Shown here one piece after another: positions 1 through 9,042 of a stretch of 64,000 bases of DNA; the stretch's first letter is position 1, and every line of letters starts with the position of its first letter. The notes below the pieces were generated by a model. That model saw only the letters and a program-made list of their open reading frames with translations, was not told where the DNA came from and ran no database searches. The stretch lies in the NCBI RefSeq assembly GCF_000235605.1, contig NC_016584.1, positions 5,271,151 through 5,335,150 of the forward strand, read 5' to 3'. The position numbers and the translations under genes are program-made. Origin of the DNA: Desulfosporosinus orientis DSM 765 (GTDB taxonomy: Bacteria > Bacillota > Desulfitobacteriia > Desulfitobacteriales > Desulfitobacteriaceae).

Positions 1-500
1 TGATTGTGACTTGGATCAAATATAAGAAACCTGATGTTTCCTTAACCTTAAACGGTGCTTTAGCAGGTCTGGTAGCCATTACGGCTGGATGTTTAGCTGT
101 CAGCCCTGTGGGTGCAGCCATCATCGGAGCCTTAGCAGGAGTCTTAATCGTTTTCTCTGTGGAATTTATTGATCTGGTTCTCAAGATTGACGACCCGGTC
201 GGAGCTATTTCCGTCCATGGTGTCTGCGGATGTTTTGGTACAGTGATGGTTGGTTTCTTCGCAGTAGACGGCGGCCTCTTTTATGGCGGCGGAACGGCTT
301 TATTAGTAACGCAAATCATCGGTGTTGTTTCCGTCTTCATCTGGACAGCCGCAACGGCCCTCGTACTCTTCGGAGCCATCAAAGCAACTCTGGGCTTACG
401 AGTTACTGAAGAAGAAGAAGTTAAAGGTCTTGACCTGGGTGAACACGGCATGGAAGCCTATTCGGGCTTTGAAATGAAAGCACCGTCAGTCAATATCTAA
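1..500 (+). CDS. amt: Ammonium transporter, C-terminal part (5' end outside window)
   Basis: C-terminal half of an Amt/MEP/Rh channel for ammonium uptake in the cytoplasmic membrane. The reading frame is open from base 3 and its start lies upstream of the window. Several hydrophobic helices are visible, as is the family stretch around 'DPVGAISVHGVCG', which contributes the second pore histidine and the Gly-rich packing of the last helices. The cytoplasmic tail (TEEEEVKGLDLGEHGMEAY) is the usual Amt tail that P-II proteins touch. The P-II gene follows 18 bases later, the classic amtB-glnK pairing, so both are probably nitrogen controlled. Identification is secure; only the N-terminus is missing. 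Confidence 0.95.
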   Translation, partial: IVTWIKYKKPDVSLTLNGALAGLVAITAGCLAVSPVGAAIIGALAGVLIVFSVEFIDLVLKIDDPVGAISVHGVCGCFGTVMVGFFAVDGGLFYGGGTALLVTQIIGVVSVFIWTAATALVLFGAIKATLGLRVTEEEEVKGLDLGEHGMEAYSGFEMKAPSVNI

Positions 501-518
501 GAAACGTAAGGATTGATT

Positions 519-857
519 ATGAAAATCATCGAATGTATTGTTCGACCGTCAAAGGTAGCCGCTATTCAGCGCTCCCTCAGCGGATATGGAGTTAGAGGGA
601 TGACGTTAACCAATGTACTGGGCTGTGGTTCACAAAAAGGCATCACCGAATTCTACCGTGGCTACTCCATAACCAATGACTTTTTCATCAAGACAAAGAT
701 CGAATTATTAGTTGCCGATGAAGTAGTCCATTACCTTGTTGAAGTGATTAATACCATCGCTAATACCGGTGAACCCGGCGACGGCAAAGTCTTTATCTCG
801 AATATCGAGAATGCTGTCAGAATCCGCTCCTTTGAATGTGGCAACATGGTCATTTAA
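519..857 (+). CDS. glnK: P-II family nitrogen regulatory protein
   Basis: A 112-residue P-II signalling protein of normal length. It would bind ATP/ADP and 2-oxoglutarate and gate the Amt channel encoded just upstream. I chose ATG 519, which sits 6 bases after AAGGA, over the in-frame TTG at 513. Seen: the P-II start 'MKIIECIVRP', the T-loop base 'GSQKGITEFYRG', and the B-loop 'TGEPGDGKVFI'. Odd: the T-loop reads YRGYSITNDF where GlnB/GlnK proteins have YRGAEYVVDF. The uridylylated Tyr51 position therefore appears to be Ile, so control by uridylylation looks unlikely. The C-terminus (RSFECGNMVI) is also divergent from RTGExGxxAL. Confidence 0.92.
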   Translation: MKIIECIVRPSKVAAIQRSLSGYGVRGMTLTNVLGCGSQKGITEFYRGYSITNDFFIKTKIELLVADEVVHYLVEVINTIANTGEPGDGKVFISNIENAVRIRSFECGNMVI

Positions 858-880
858 AAAGGTCCTTTAATTAAAACGAT

Positions 881-917
881 AAAAAGTAGAGGTCGTCTGC
901 GGACACCTCTACTTTTT
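881..917. terminator. Bidirectional terminator between glnK and cheV
   Basis: Inverted repeat AAAAAGTAGAGGT ... ACCTCTACTTTTT with an 11-base loop. The A-run and T-run flanks would let it stop transcripts from both strands. It lies between the convergent glnK and cheV genes. Confidence 0.8.
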
Positions 918-963
918 TAGTATAATCTAAGATTTTTTAGGGTTAGGTCTGCTCTACAAACCA

Positions 964-1836
964 CTAACTCCTGATATTAATAACCATCTCCACCAATTTA
1001 TCAATTTGAGGCTTGGTGATCTGGGCATCGGCACCAACACTCAAACCCTTATGAGCCAGCCCTTCACTGGCAATGGAGGAAAACAATATGACAGGAATGT
1101 TCTTCAATTTTTCATCACTTTTTATTTGCTTTGTTAAAGTTAAGCCATCCATGACCGGCATTTCAATATCCGTAATCACACAATATATCTCATCAATAGA
1201 GCTGTTTTGCAAAAACTCAAGAGCGTCCTGGCCATTGCTGAATTTTTCCACACTCGCTCCAGCCTTTACTAAGGACTCATTAACAACTTTTAACAGGAAG
1301 GTAGAGTCTTCTGCAACCACAAGTTTTTTCCCTTCCAGCCCTTTTGTCGTTCTTGATTCTCTAAGAGCCAAGGCAGGATCAATATCCGCCAGGATTTTTT
1401 CTAAATCCAACATTAAAATAATCTCATCGTTACCGCCCTTAACAATGCCTGTTATGGGCGTTTCGTTCTGGGTAAGAAGAATTGATGAGGGTGTCTCGAT
1501 TTCTTTCCAAGACAATCTTCTGATACCACTGACTAAACTAACCTCCACGGCAAAGTCACTGTTATTAATATTGATAAGGATTAACAGCCTATCCTTGGAT
1601 GCTTTGGAACATTCTTGTTTGAGGGTTTTGATTAAATCCAGTACAGGAATAACCCTGCCTCTATAGTTAATTACTCCACTGACATTTTTATTGGAATTAG
1701 GCACTTCTGTAATGGGCTGATAAGGAAGAATACATTCTACTTTAGCAACGTTAACACCTAACAAGCTGTTCCCCGCTTTAAAAACAACAATCTCTAGTTC
1801 ATTGATACCGCTTTCCAGTAATATTTCTTGCTTCAA
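964..1836 (-). CDS. cheV: CheV-type chemotaxis coupling protein
   Basis: A 290-residue fusion of a CheW domain (about 10-145) and a response-regulator receiver domain (about 170-290), the CheV architecture. It couples chemoreceptors to CheA, and phosphorylation of the receiver tunes the coupling. In the receiver I see the acidic pair in 'VAEDS', the phosphoacceptor Asp223 in 'ITDIEMPVMDG' and the conserved Lys275 in 'ITKP'. It is a single gene, not in a che operon, and is convergent with glnK. Two chemoreceptors lie elsewhere in the window (5467-7464 and 18738-20390). The start is preceded by GGGG about 8 bases upstream. Confidence 0.93.
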   Translation of the reverse strand: MKQEILLESGINELEIVVFKAGNSLLGVNVAKVECILPYQPITEVPNSNKNVSGVINYRGRVIPVLDLIKTLKQECSKASKDRLLILININNSDFAVEVSLVSGIRRLSWKEIETPSSILLTQNETPITGIVKGGNDEIILMLDLEKILADIDPALALRESRTTKGLEGKKLVVAEDSTFLLKVVNESLVKAGASVEKFSNGQDALEFLQNSSIDEIYCVITDIEMPVMDGLTLTKQIKSDEKLKNIPVILFSSIASEGLAHKGLSVGADAQITKPQIDKLVEMVINIRS

Positions 1837-1993
1837 ACCAATTCCCCCTTAAATCATCCTTCTCCCGACAATATTCGATTATTAATTAAATACTATTCTA
1901 CCATACCGATAGCAAAATGACAGCTTTGCTATGTTTATTTAACCAGATTATGAACCATAATGTGCATACATTCAGTGTGTCTGCGAAATACTA

Positions 1994-2010
1994 ATTCAAG
2001 TCACTTGAAT
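1994..2010. promoter_or_regulatory. 17-bp palindrome upstream of cytochrome gene
   Basis: ATTCAAGT-C-ACTTGAAT is a perfect 8-bp inverted repeat around one base, ending 38 bases before the cytochrome c start. It is placed like an operator. The protein that would bind it is unknown, and it matches no consensus I can name. Confidence 0.4.
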
Positions 2011-2048
2011 GCTTGTGAGGAAATATCAAGTTTGAAGAGGTGCACTGA

Positions 2049-2702
2049 ATGTACAAGGAAAAAACACAGCCCTTAACAATGCTAATGAACATTTTCCTGC
2101 TGGTCCTCCTATCCCTGGCTGTCTCAGCCGCTCCCGCCCAAGGGGAGGAAAGCTGTCTGCAATGCCATGGGGATAAGGCATCCAATCTACAAAGTTCTGT
2201 CCATAGCTTTTTAAGCTGTACAAGCTGCCACACAAACATTCAGGGATTTCCACATCCTGAAGGAGCTGCCTTAACCAAAAAAGAGGTCGTTGCCGCTTGT
2301 TCAAGCTGCCATAAAGGAGAAATCGCCGAAAGCTATGCCGAGAGCTACCATGGCAAAGCTGTCAAGCTGGGCAGCACAAAAGCTGCAACCTGCGCAAATT
2401 GTCACGGGTCTCATAATATTCTGGGTCCGGATGACCCCAAATCCCTAGTATCTGCTGCCAACACGCCAAAAACCTGTGCCGGCTGTCACGATAAGGCTTC
2501 ACCTGGTTTCTCGCAAGGTGAGACACATTTCAAGCTTGCATCTACAGGTTCAGGTGCCCCCATGTACTACACCGCTAAGTTTTTTGTCTGGCTGACCATC
2601 ATAACCATTACTTTACTAATTATCCATATTGAAATGCAACTCTATCATAATCTGCGTTCAGTTCTGGGTGCAAGAAAAAAAGGCGGTGATAACCTTGGCT
2701 AA
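2049..2702 (+). CDS. Membrane-anchored pentaheme cytochrome c
   Basis: A 217-residue exported cytochrome with an N-terminal signal segment (about 10-28, 'NIFLLVLLSLAVSAAPA'). It has five CXXCH heme sites, at 36-40, 57-61, 84-88, 115-119 and 143-147, and a C-terminal membrane helix (about 176-194). It resembles the cytochrome c3/NapC-NrfH-like group in heme spacing but does not match one subfamily clearly. The start follows GAAGAGG by 8 bases. The stop overlaps the TTG start of a cytochrome b gene, so the pair probably forms a membrane redox unit linking the quinone pool to an outside electron acceptor. The acceptor cannot be told from sequence. Confidence 0.88.
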   Translation: MYKEKTQPLTMLMNIFLLVLLSLAVSAAPAQGEESCLQCHGDKASNLQSSVHSFLSCTSCHTNIQGFPHPEGAALTKKEVVAACSSCHKGEIAESYAESYHGKAVKLGSTKAATCANCHGSHNILGPDDPKSLVSAANTPKTCAGCHDKASPGFSQGETHFKLASTGSGAPMYYTAKFFVWLTIITITLLIIHIEMQLYHNLRSVLGARKKGGDNLG

Positions 2703-3387
2703 AGAACAAGTCTTTCGGCGCTATGATCTCCATATTCGGATTCAGCACATCATGATGTTCACCAGTTTTATTGTCCTGACCATTACGGGTTTGCCCATCA
2801 AATTCGAACAAAGCAGTATTTCATCGGGGATTGCCTCTTTATTCGGCGGATTTGATACCATGTTTGCAGTTCATCTGGCAGCAGGCACCGTAATGCTGCT
2901 ATCCTTTATTTATCATTTAATCTACTTAGTGGTCTATCCCTTTGTCGCCAAGAAAGCCTCTTGGGCAATCCTGCCCAGCGGCAAAGATTTTACTGATGTG
3001 ATTCATGATGTTCAGTTTTTATTAGGTTTCAGAAAAGATCCCCCCCGCTTTGAGCGTTACTCCTATAAAGAAAAGTTTGACTACTGGGCTGTTTTCTGGG
3101 GCATGGCCATCATGGGCGGCTCAGGCCTTATGATGTGGTTCCCCCAAATATTTACCCAGTATATCCCTCTATGGGTAATTCAATGCGCCCGCTACGCCCA
3201 CACTGACGAGGCCATCTTAGCCATCACGGCCATCTTTATTTGGCATTTCTTTAACGTTCACTTTAATCCCAGATCCTTCCCCATGAATCATCTTTGGTAT
3301 AAAGGAACCATAACCCGGTCAGAAATGGAACATGATCATCCCATGGAATTAGAGCGCCTTGACAGGGAAAACGGAACATCCGGCTAG
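2695..3387 (+). CDS. Di-heme cytochrome b membrane subunit
   Basis: A 230-residue integral membrane protein with four to five helices and several helix-borne histidines ('RIQHIMMF', 'VHLAAG', 'IYHLIY', 'IWHFFNVHFNP'). This is the pattern of cytochrome b561/formate-dehydrogenase-gamma-type quinone-reactive subunits. I place the start at TTG 2695, eight bases after AGGCGG and overlapping the upstream stop, instead of a longer frame that begins inside the cytochrome c gene. It is translationally coupled to the pentaheme cytochrome and followed by a tiny membrane protein, so it probably passes electrons between menaquinone and the outer cytochrome. Confidence 0.85.
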   Translation: MAKEQVFRRYDLHIRIQHIMMFTSFIVLTITGLPIKFEQSSISSGIASLFGGFDTMFAVHLAAGTVMLLSFIYHLIYLVVYPFVAKKASWAILPSGKDFTDVIHDVQFLLGFRKDPPRFERYSYKEKFDYWAVFWGMAIMGGSGLMMWFPQIFTQYIPLWVIQCARYAHTDEAILAITAIFIWHFFNVHFNPRSFPMNHLWYKGTITRSEMEHDHPMELERLDRENGTSG

Positions 3388-3410
3388 GCTGCAAAAAGGA
3401 GGATAATTTA

Positions 3411-3512
3411 ATGGCGGAGGAATATAGATACAGTAATAGCCTGATACTGACCATCATTGAGATGATCATTTATGCTGTGGTTCTGGTGCTGTTTTTGATG
3501 TGGCACTTGTAA
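3411..3512 (+). CDS. 33-residue single-helix membrane protein
   Basis: Small gene with a strong ribosome site (AAAAAGGAGG, 7 bases before ATG). It encodes MAEEYRYSN followed by one hydrophobic helix ending 'VLFLMWHL'. It lies 23 bases after the cytochrome b gene and before a terminator, so it is the last gene of the cytochrome operon. It could be a small assembly or stability subunit of the cytochrome complex, an inference from position and topology only. No family is recognised. Confidence 0.7.
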   Translation: MAEEYRYSNSLILTIIEMIIYAVVLVLFLMWHL

Positions 3513-3538
3513 GCAGTCATCTGATAGAAACGATTCAT

Positions 3539-3579
3539 AAAACGCGTGGTAACTCTAATTGAGCTGCCAGGCGTTTTTT
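3539..3579 (+). terminator. Terminator of the cytochrome operon
   Basis: AAAACGCGTGG...CCAGGCGTTTTTT forms an imperfect stem ending in six T, 26 bases after the small membrane protein gene. Confidence 0.75.
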
Positions 3580-3656
3580 AATTAGCGCATGTACTTCTAT
3601 TACCCGGAAAATAACATATGTTCAAATTAGGTAAAAAGAGCTGAGGAGGTATAAAG

Positions 3657-4061
3657 TTGAGACAGATCTTGGTCCGAAGCGAACATTGTCTTGGTTGTAA
3701 GAGCTGTGAGCTTGCTTGTGCAGTTTCTCACTCAACAAGCAAGAACTTGTTCCAAGCAATCACAGAGCTTAACCCGCCGCAAAAAAGGATCTTCGTCGAG
3801 TCCAATGGGGAATATAATTTTCCCTTGCAATGCCGGCAGTGTTTAGACGCTCCTTGTGTTCACGCCTGTATGAGCGGAGCTATGCAATTTGATTTGCAAA
3901 GCGGTTTGATTCAAGTTGACGAACAAAAGTGCGTAGGATGCCTGATGTGTGTCATGGTCTGCCCATTCGGTGCTATCGCTGAAATACCGGCCAGCCGTCG
4001 GGTCAGCAAATGCGACCGCTGCCAGGATTCTGATTATCACCCCGCCTGTGCTGGGAAGTAA
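3657..4061 (+). pseudogene. cooF: CooF-type iron-sulfur protein, 3' end deleted
   Basis: Electron-transfer ferredoxin of the CooF/HycB family that normally serves carbon monoxide dehydrogenase. It starts at TTG 3657 behind GAGGAGGT. Cysteine motifs seen: CLGCKSCELAC, CRQCLDAPCVHAC and CVGCLMCVMVCP, then CDRC beginning the last cluster. Family members continue after 'CDRC..D..PAC' with VxACPTGAL and about 30-50 more residues. Here the frame runs into DNA that encodes, in another frame, the end of a CO dehydrogenase, and stops after 'HPACAGK'. The last cysteines are lost, so the fourth cluster is incomplete. It may still be made as a 134-residue protein with three clusters. Confidence 0.82.
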
Positions 4062-4203
4062 AGGCGTCACAGAATTGCTGACAGCAGGGCTGACGGATGT
4101 CATCGGCGGCAAGTTCTATGTGGAGACCGATCCTCTCAAAGCGGCCCAAGGTCTGATTACAGATATCCGGGCCAAACGAAAAAACCTCGGACTACCTAAT
4201 TAA
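4039..4203 (+). pseudogene. cooS: Carbon monoxide dehydrogenase CooS, C-terminal remnant
   Basis: Read in the frame +1 to cooF, about 54 codons match the CooS C-terminus: 'TPPVLGSKGVTELLTAGL', then 'GGKFYVETDPLKAAQ' and the end 'AKRKNLGLPN'. No start, no metal-cluster region and no ribosome site remain. The order cooF, cooS tail, flavoenzyme is that of known cooF-cooS-FNOR operons, so nearly all of cooS (roughly 1.8 kb) plus the cooF tail seems to have been removed in one deletion. The join lies within CCGCCTGTG (4042-4050), which makes sense in both frames. Confidence 0.75.
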
Positions 4204-4218
4204 AGGCAGGACAAACTC

Positions 4219-5499
4219 ATGAAATATATTGTAATTGGCAATAGTGCTGCAGGCTTGTTTGCCGTGGAAGAAATCCGCAAACATGATACTCAGTCGGAAA
4301 TTATTGTTCTCACAAAGGATGAAGAGCCCAGTTATTCCCGGTGCCTAACCACTTATTTCTTAGCCGGAGACATCCCTGATTACCGACTTTACTTACGGGA
4401 TTCGGACTTTCTTCAGCGCCTGAAACTGACCATAGTTTATGGCGTGGAAATCCAGAGAATTGATCCTGAAAACCAGCGTGTTCAAAGCACCGATGGCCGG
4501 GAGTGGGAGTACGGCAAACTCTTACTGGCTATGGGAGCCTCGGCCAAGAAGCTGTCTATTAAAGGGGGAACCCTCCCGGAGGTTTTTACCCTGCGCAACC
4601 TGCAGGATGCCTTAAGGATTAACGAGGTTATAGAAGGAGGAGCGCAAAAAGCTGTGGTAATCGGAGGAGGTTTGGTCAGCCTCAAGAGCGCCTATGCCTT
4701 AAAAAAACGCGGGCTTGATGTTACGGCAGTAATCTCTTCCCCTCAGATTCTCTCACAAATGCTGAATCAAAAAGCAGCGCATATAATTCAAAAGCACTTA
4801 GAAGCCCACGGTCTGAAGTTTCTATTGAATACCAGCCCTGAAGCCATCACCGGCAAGGACAGGGTCCGTGGGGTTTTGATCCCACCGGATTCTGCCCTCC
4901 CTGCTGATCTGGTCATTATAGGCAAGGGAGTCAAACCCAATGTGGGAGCTCTCAATAATCCCGGCTTTAAGATTGGCCGTGGTCTGCAAGTAGATGCTTA
5001 TATGGCCACCAGCCTGCCCAATATTTTCGCGGCGGGAGATATTGCCGAGACCTGGGATTTAGTGCGCAGGGAGTACACCGTCAATGCTACTTGGCCCAAC
5101 GCCGCCGCTCAAGGCAGGATTGCCGGAGCAAATATGTGCGGCCAGCGAGAACCTTATCCCGGATCACTGAGCTTCAACTCCGTGGACTTTTTCGGCCTTG
5201 CCGCCATGTCCGTGGGAATCACCAGAATCCCGGCAAATGAGCCGCATAACCATTGGAGTCAGGACGAAAGCCTGAGTATGATTGACGGCAGGCCCTCTTA
5301 TCAATGCCTAATCTGGCAGGGCAATGTGCTTAAGGGCTTTACATTGGTGGGAGAAACCTCTCAAGGCGGTATTTTGACAGCGCTCCTTAAAGCCGGCCGC
5401 CCTTTTAGTCACGGAGAAAAAGTATTAGCTAGGACAAAGAGAGGCAGCCTGGCTGTGGGGCAGATCTTAAACCGTAAAGCTGGCGACAATCGTACTTAG
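4219..5499 (+). CDS. FAD/NAD(P)-dependent oxidoreductase of CO-dehydrogenase operons
   Basis: A 426-residue pyridine-nucleotide-disulfide-type flavoenzyme. It has an N-terminal FAD motif ([11 protein letters not shown]), a second dinucleotide fold ([20 protein letters not shown]) near residue 150, and the FAD-closing motif '[10 protein letters not shown]'. It resembles NirB/class III NADH-oxidase-like reductases found next to cooF-cooS, where they pass electrons from CO oxidation to NAD(P). It follows the cooS remnant by 15 bases and is intact, so it has lost its presumed partner. Its last 33 bases overlap the 3' end of the opposing chemoreceptor gene. Confidence 0.85.
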   Translation: MKYIVIGNSAAGLFAVEEIRKHDTQSEIIVLTKDEEPSYSRCLTTYFLAGDIPDYRLYLRDSDFLQRLKLTIVYGVEIQRIDPENQRVQSTDGREWEYGKLLLAMGASAKKLSIKGGTLPEVFTLRNLQDALRINEVIEGGAQKAVVIGGGLVSLKSAYALKKRGLDVTAVISSPQILSQMLNQKAAHIIQKHLEAHGLKFLLNTSPEAITGKDRVRGVLIPPDSALPADLVIIGKGVKPNVGALNNPGFKIGRGLQVDAYMATSLPNIFAAGDIAETWDLVRREYTVNATWPNAAAQGRIAGANMCGQREPYPGSLSFNSVDFFGLAAMSVGITRIPANEPHNHWSQDESLSMIDGRPSYQCLIWQGNVLKGFTLVGETSQGGILTALLKAGRPFSHGEKVLARTKRGSLAVGQILNRKAGDNRT

Positions 5500-7464
5500 A
5501 TGATTGGAGCTTTCTTTGGATGCTGCTGCCTGTCTTAGAACCTCATCAGATTTTTCAGCTGCGGTTATGCTTTTTTGGGCAATGTTGGTGGTTCCTTCGG
5601 CCCCTTGATTAGCCGCCACGGCAATCTCTTCGATGACTTTTGCCATTTCCTGTATGGAAGCAGTTAACTCCTGGGACGTGGCGCTGAACTCAGATACGAG
5701 TTGATCTACAAATTCGGCATCCTTGTAATACTGATCGCCGGTAGTCACCATGGACTCGTAGTCCTTAAGCACCTGCTGGTTAATAAAGTCTAAGACATTG
5801 GCCGAGCTTGCCGATAAGTTTTCTACAGAGGATACCACATGTTTGGTTACTTCCTGAATTTCATTGACCGCCTGTTTGGAGTTCTCCGCTAATTTGCGTA
5901 TCTCATCCGCTACGACGGCAAAGCCTCTTCCCGCTTCCCCTGCCCTGGCTGCTTCAATAGCGGCATTTAAAGCAAGCAAATTCGTTTGCGAGGTAATTTG
6001 CAGTATGGAATCCGAGAGGACATTGATCTGTTCCACAGCTTTTGATTCCTCAATAGCTCTCATCAGCTTCTCTTGAGAGCTTTGATAAATGGTTTGGGCG
6101 TTTTGCCGGGATGAGACCGCATTTTGTTTAAGTTCCCTGGCTCTTAGGCTGATTTCCCCTGCAGAAACCGCTCCTTCTTGGGCCTTTAGGGCAATGGAGC
6201 TAACGGCATTCTCAATTTCAGTGGCCGTCGCACTCATTTCTTCAGTGGAGGCAGCGGTCTCTTCCATACCTGCCGACAGCTCCTCAGTGGTTGAAGAAAC
6301 CTCTTCAATCTGGCCGGTTAACTCAGCCACAGCCTGTTCTGTGCTGATCACGGAGTTTGCCACGTTGTGGGATTCTTCCATAACCCCTTTAACCAATTCC
6401 CGGACGGATTGCTGCATGGATTCAATGGCTTTGGCCAGGAGTCCGATTTCATCCTTTCTGATCACCAGCTCTTTGGGACATTCGTGAGTAAAGTCTCCCG
6501 TTGAGATGACCTTGAGGTGCTCCGAAGCCGACATGATAGGCTGAGAAATTAATTTGGAAACAAAATAGCCTGCTCCTAAGCTTAACAGCATGATGACTGC
6601 CGACAAGATCAGAACGGAGTTGCCCATGGTTTTTATCCCGGCCATTAATTCCGCCTTAGGTGCAGCCACTGCCAAAGACCAACCTGTCCCATTCACAGGT
6701 GCAAACCCTAGGTATTTAACCTCCCCGTTATACTTATACTCACCTACGCCGCTGTTCCCTTCCGTCATCTGTTTCTCCAGGTTGACTAAAGACTGCAAAC
6801 TGGGATCCTTCTGGACATTGACAAAGTCATTGTCCATATTGAAGACCAGTTCCCGATTACTATGTGCAATCTTCGTCCCCTTTTCATTAATCATAAACGC
6901 CTTGCCTGATTTGCCGAAGGTAATGTCGTTGGTAAGATTGCTTAACTCGTTGCCATCCTTAAGGGCCCCCAGAACTCCAACGATTTTACCGTCCTGTTTT
7001 ATGGGTATCGCATAAACTATGATTAGGGAACCGTCATCTTTACTGATGATGGGCTCAGATATAGCCCTGCCGCCTGCAATGGCCTTCTGAAAATAGTCCC
7101 TGTCATTAATATTCACGATTTTTCCCGTTGTCATAGCTGCCGACCCATCCAATCCCGCGATGAGCATGGAAACATACCCGTTCCTGTTGACTTCCTCCTG
7201 GAGAATTTTGTTTTTATCCTCCCATGAATTGTTGGCATCCTTTATTCTATCCCGGTTAGCTATAACTTCCAGGCTCCCCAGCACAGCATTCATTCTTTCT
7301 GATACCACCTGGGCTCCTTGTCCTGCAACCTGGGGCAGGGTCTCATTCACCTGGGAAGTCATGGCCTTGGAAGCTGTAAGGTATGAGGCCAGGCCTAAAC
7401 TGGTACAGACCACTAACAAGAGCAGCCCAATATAAAGAATCATTTTTATCTTTATGCTTTTCAT
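5467..7464 (-). CDS. Methyl-accepting chemotaxis protein with dCache sensor
   Basis: A 665-residue chemoreceptor with an N-terminal helix (about 7-29), an extracellular double-Cache region (about 40-275, with '[22 protein letters not shown]' in two parts of the first Cache and '[17 protein letters not shown]'), a second helix (about 283-305), HAMP, then the long coiled signalling domain. The signalling hairpin tip reads '[20 protein letters not shown]'. I use ATG 7464, 8 bases after TAGGAGTG, instead of a longer frame from 7488. Cache receptors of this kind usually bind amino or carboxylic acids. The adjacent liv and lactate genes suggest, but do not prove, such a ligand. Confidence 0.93.
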   Translation of the reverse strand: MKSIKIKMILYIGLLLLVVCTSLGLASYLTASKAMTSQVNETLPQVAGQGAQVVSERMNAVLGSLEVIANRDRIKDANNSWEDKNKILQEEVNRNGYVSMLIAGLDGSAAMTTGKIVNINDRDYFQKAIAGGRAISEPIISKDDGSLIIVYAIPIKQDGKIVGVLGALKDGNELSNLTNDITFGKSGKAFMINEKGTKIAHSNRELVFNMDNDFVNVQKDPSLQSLVNLEKQMTEGNSGVGEYKYNGEVKYLGFAPVNGTGWSLAVAAPKAELMAGIKTMGNSVLILSAVIMLLSLGAGYFVSKLISQPIMSASEHLKVISTGDFTHECPKELVIRKDEIGLLAKAIESMQQSVRELVKGVMEESHNVANSVISTEQAVAELTGQIEEVSSTTEELSAGMEETAASTEEMSATATEIENAVSSIALKAQEGAVSAGEISLRARELKQNAVSSRQNAQTIYQSSQEKLMRAIEESKAVEQINVLSDSILQITSQTNLLALNAAIEAARAGEAGRGFAVVADEIRKLAENSKQAVNEIQEVTKHVVSSVENLSASSANVLDFINQQVLKDYESMVTTGDQYYKDAEFVDQLVSEFSATSQELTASIQEMAKVIEEIAVAANQGAEGTTNIAQKSITAAEKSDEVLRQAAASKESSNHLSTIVASFTV

Positions 7465-7540
7465 TACTGTTACACTCCTATCTAGCAAACCTCTTCTTCA
7501 AATTCCATACTTTCAATACTCCGATATCTTACATCCTATG

Positions 7541-7588
7541 TCTTTATTTCTTTATTTCTTTATGTCTTTTTTTCTTTATTTCTTTATG
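7541..7588. repeat. Six tandem 8-bp repeats (TCTTTATK)
   Basis: Six head-to-tail units read TCTTTATT, TCTTTATT, TCTTTATG, TCTTTTTT, TCTTTATT, TCTTTATG. They lie 77-124 bases upstream of the chemoreceptor start, in its presumed promoter/leader region. On the transcribed strand the tract is purine-rich (GAAATAAA type). Length change by slippage could shift promoter spacing. Confidence 0.8.
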
Positions 7589-7863
7589 CCTTTTCTCCTG
7601 TCTCCTTGTCTCTCCATACCCCCCTTTAAGTTTTGTCGATCTGTTTTCAAGGTATTTATTTTTATTTAATATTATTTTATAATTATTATATATATAAATC
7701 AATAACTTTATTTAAATTAATAAAAATTTTAATGAGCTGCAGAGTTTTCAAACTATACAAACTTCGCGGTTTTTTTAAAATCCTAGCAGGTATTCCATAA
7801 AATTTGACGAATAGTTATGTCTATTATAAAACACATCATAATAAGGAAGGTGTAATTACAACA

Positions 7864-9024
7864 ATGAAAAAAGGTCTGACAAAATGGTTTACGGGGATGA
7901 TGATCGGAGCCCTGCTCCTAACCACCGCCGGATGCGGTGCAGGTTCTGCCCCCGCTGAAAGTTCAGGTTCCGGTTCTGATGCCGGAGGAACCGCCAAGAT
8001 CGGGGTCATCGCCTATCTCACGGGAGGCGGAGCAGCCTACGGCCAGGCTCAAAAGGAAGGCCTGGAGCTGGCTAAAGATGAAATCAACGCTCAAGGCAAG
8101 GTTAAGATCGAACTTATTTATGAAGATTCCCGGGGAGACAAGACGGAAGCTATCAACGCCGCTAATAAGTTAATCAACAAGGACAACGTTGTCGGCATTA
8201 TAGGACCAACCTTAAGCGGATCCATGTTCGCCGTTGGTCCTATTGCTAACCAATCAGGAGTACCCATCATGGGAACCTCTACCACAGCTGAAGGAATCAC
8301 GGATATCGGAGACTATGTCTTCCGCAACGCTTTGCCTGAGTCTTCCGCCGTTCCTCAAGCCGTTAAAGCCGCCGTTGAAAAGTACGGCCTGAAAAAAGTG
8401 GCTATGATGTATTCCAGCAATAACGACTGGGCAGTTTCCGGTTTTAAAACCATGGAGCAAGCCCTCAAGGATAATGGCGTGGAAATCCTGGCAACAGAAA
8501 CCTTCGCCGACAAAGATACTGACTTCTCCGCCCAATTAACCAAAATTGCCTCCTTAAAACCCGATGCCGTCATGGTATCCAGCCTTTACCAAGAGGCTTC
8601 CCTCGTTCTCAAAAAAGCCCGGGAAATCGGCATTGACGTGCCTTTTGTCGGCACCAACGGCTTCAACTCACCGGAGTTAATCAAAATTGCCGGAGACGCT
8701 GCTAACGGAGCTATTGTGGCCAGCCCCTGGTACCCAGGCAAAGACAACGAAAAGGTTCAAAAATTTGTAACTGACTATAAAGCTAAATATGACAAAGTAC
8801 CCGACCAATTCGCAGCCCAATCCTATGACGCCCTTTACATCTATGCCAGTGCTTTAGAGCAGGCTGGTTCAACCACCGACCGCACCAAACTCCGGGACGG
8901 CCTGGCAGCTATTAAAGATTTCCAAGGGGTCACCGGGAAATTCGCTTTTGACGACAAGCGCAATCCTCTCATGGATGCTACAGTATTGATCATTAAAGAT
9001 GGTCAGTTTACAGAATTAAAATAA
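7864..9024 (+). CDS. livK: Branched-chain amino acid ABC transporter, substrate-binding lipoprotein
   Basis: A 386-residue periplasmic-type binding protein anchored as a lipoprotein. Signal peptide MKKGLTKWFTGMMIGALLL is followed by lipobox TTAGC (Cys about 25) and a low-complexity Ser/Gly linker. The mature part has the Peripla_BP_6 signatures 'IGVIAYLTGGGAAYGQAQ' and 'VVGIIGPTLSGSMFAVGPI'. ATG 7864 is chosen because AAGGAAGGTG precedes it and it starts the signal peptide; a longer TTG frame from 7804 would bury the signal. It is first in a livKHMGF operon. The family binds Leu/Ile/Val or related amino, amide or organic acids; the exact ligand is not readable. Confidence 0.93.
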   Translation: MKKGLTKWFTGMMIGALLLTTAGCGAGSAPAESSGSGSDAGGTAKIGVIAYLTGGGAAYGQAQKEGLELAKDEINAQGKVKIELIYEDSRGDKTEAINAANKLINKDNVVGIIGPTLSGSMFAVGPIANQSGVPIMGTSTTAEGITDIGDYVFRNALPESSAVPQAVKAAVEKYGLKKVAMMYSSNNDWAVSGFKTMEQALKDNGVEILATETFADKDTDFSAQLTKIASLKPDAVMVSSLYQEASLVLKKAREIGIDVPFVGTNGFNSPELIKIAGDAANGAIVASPWYPGKDNEKVQKFVTDYKAKYDKVPDQFAAQSYDALYIYASALEQAGSTTDRTKLRDGLAAIKDFQGVTGKFAFDDKRNPLMDATVLIIKDGQFTELK

Positions 9025-9042
9025 ACTTTAGGAGTGAAGGTC

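Noticed and set aside
1073-1666. 197-codon + strand frame
   Set aside because: Antisense shadow of cheV, whose domains are intact.
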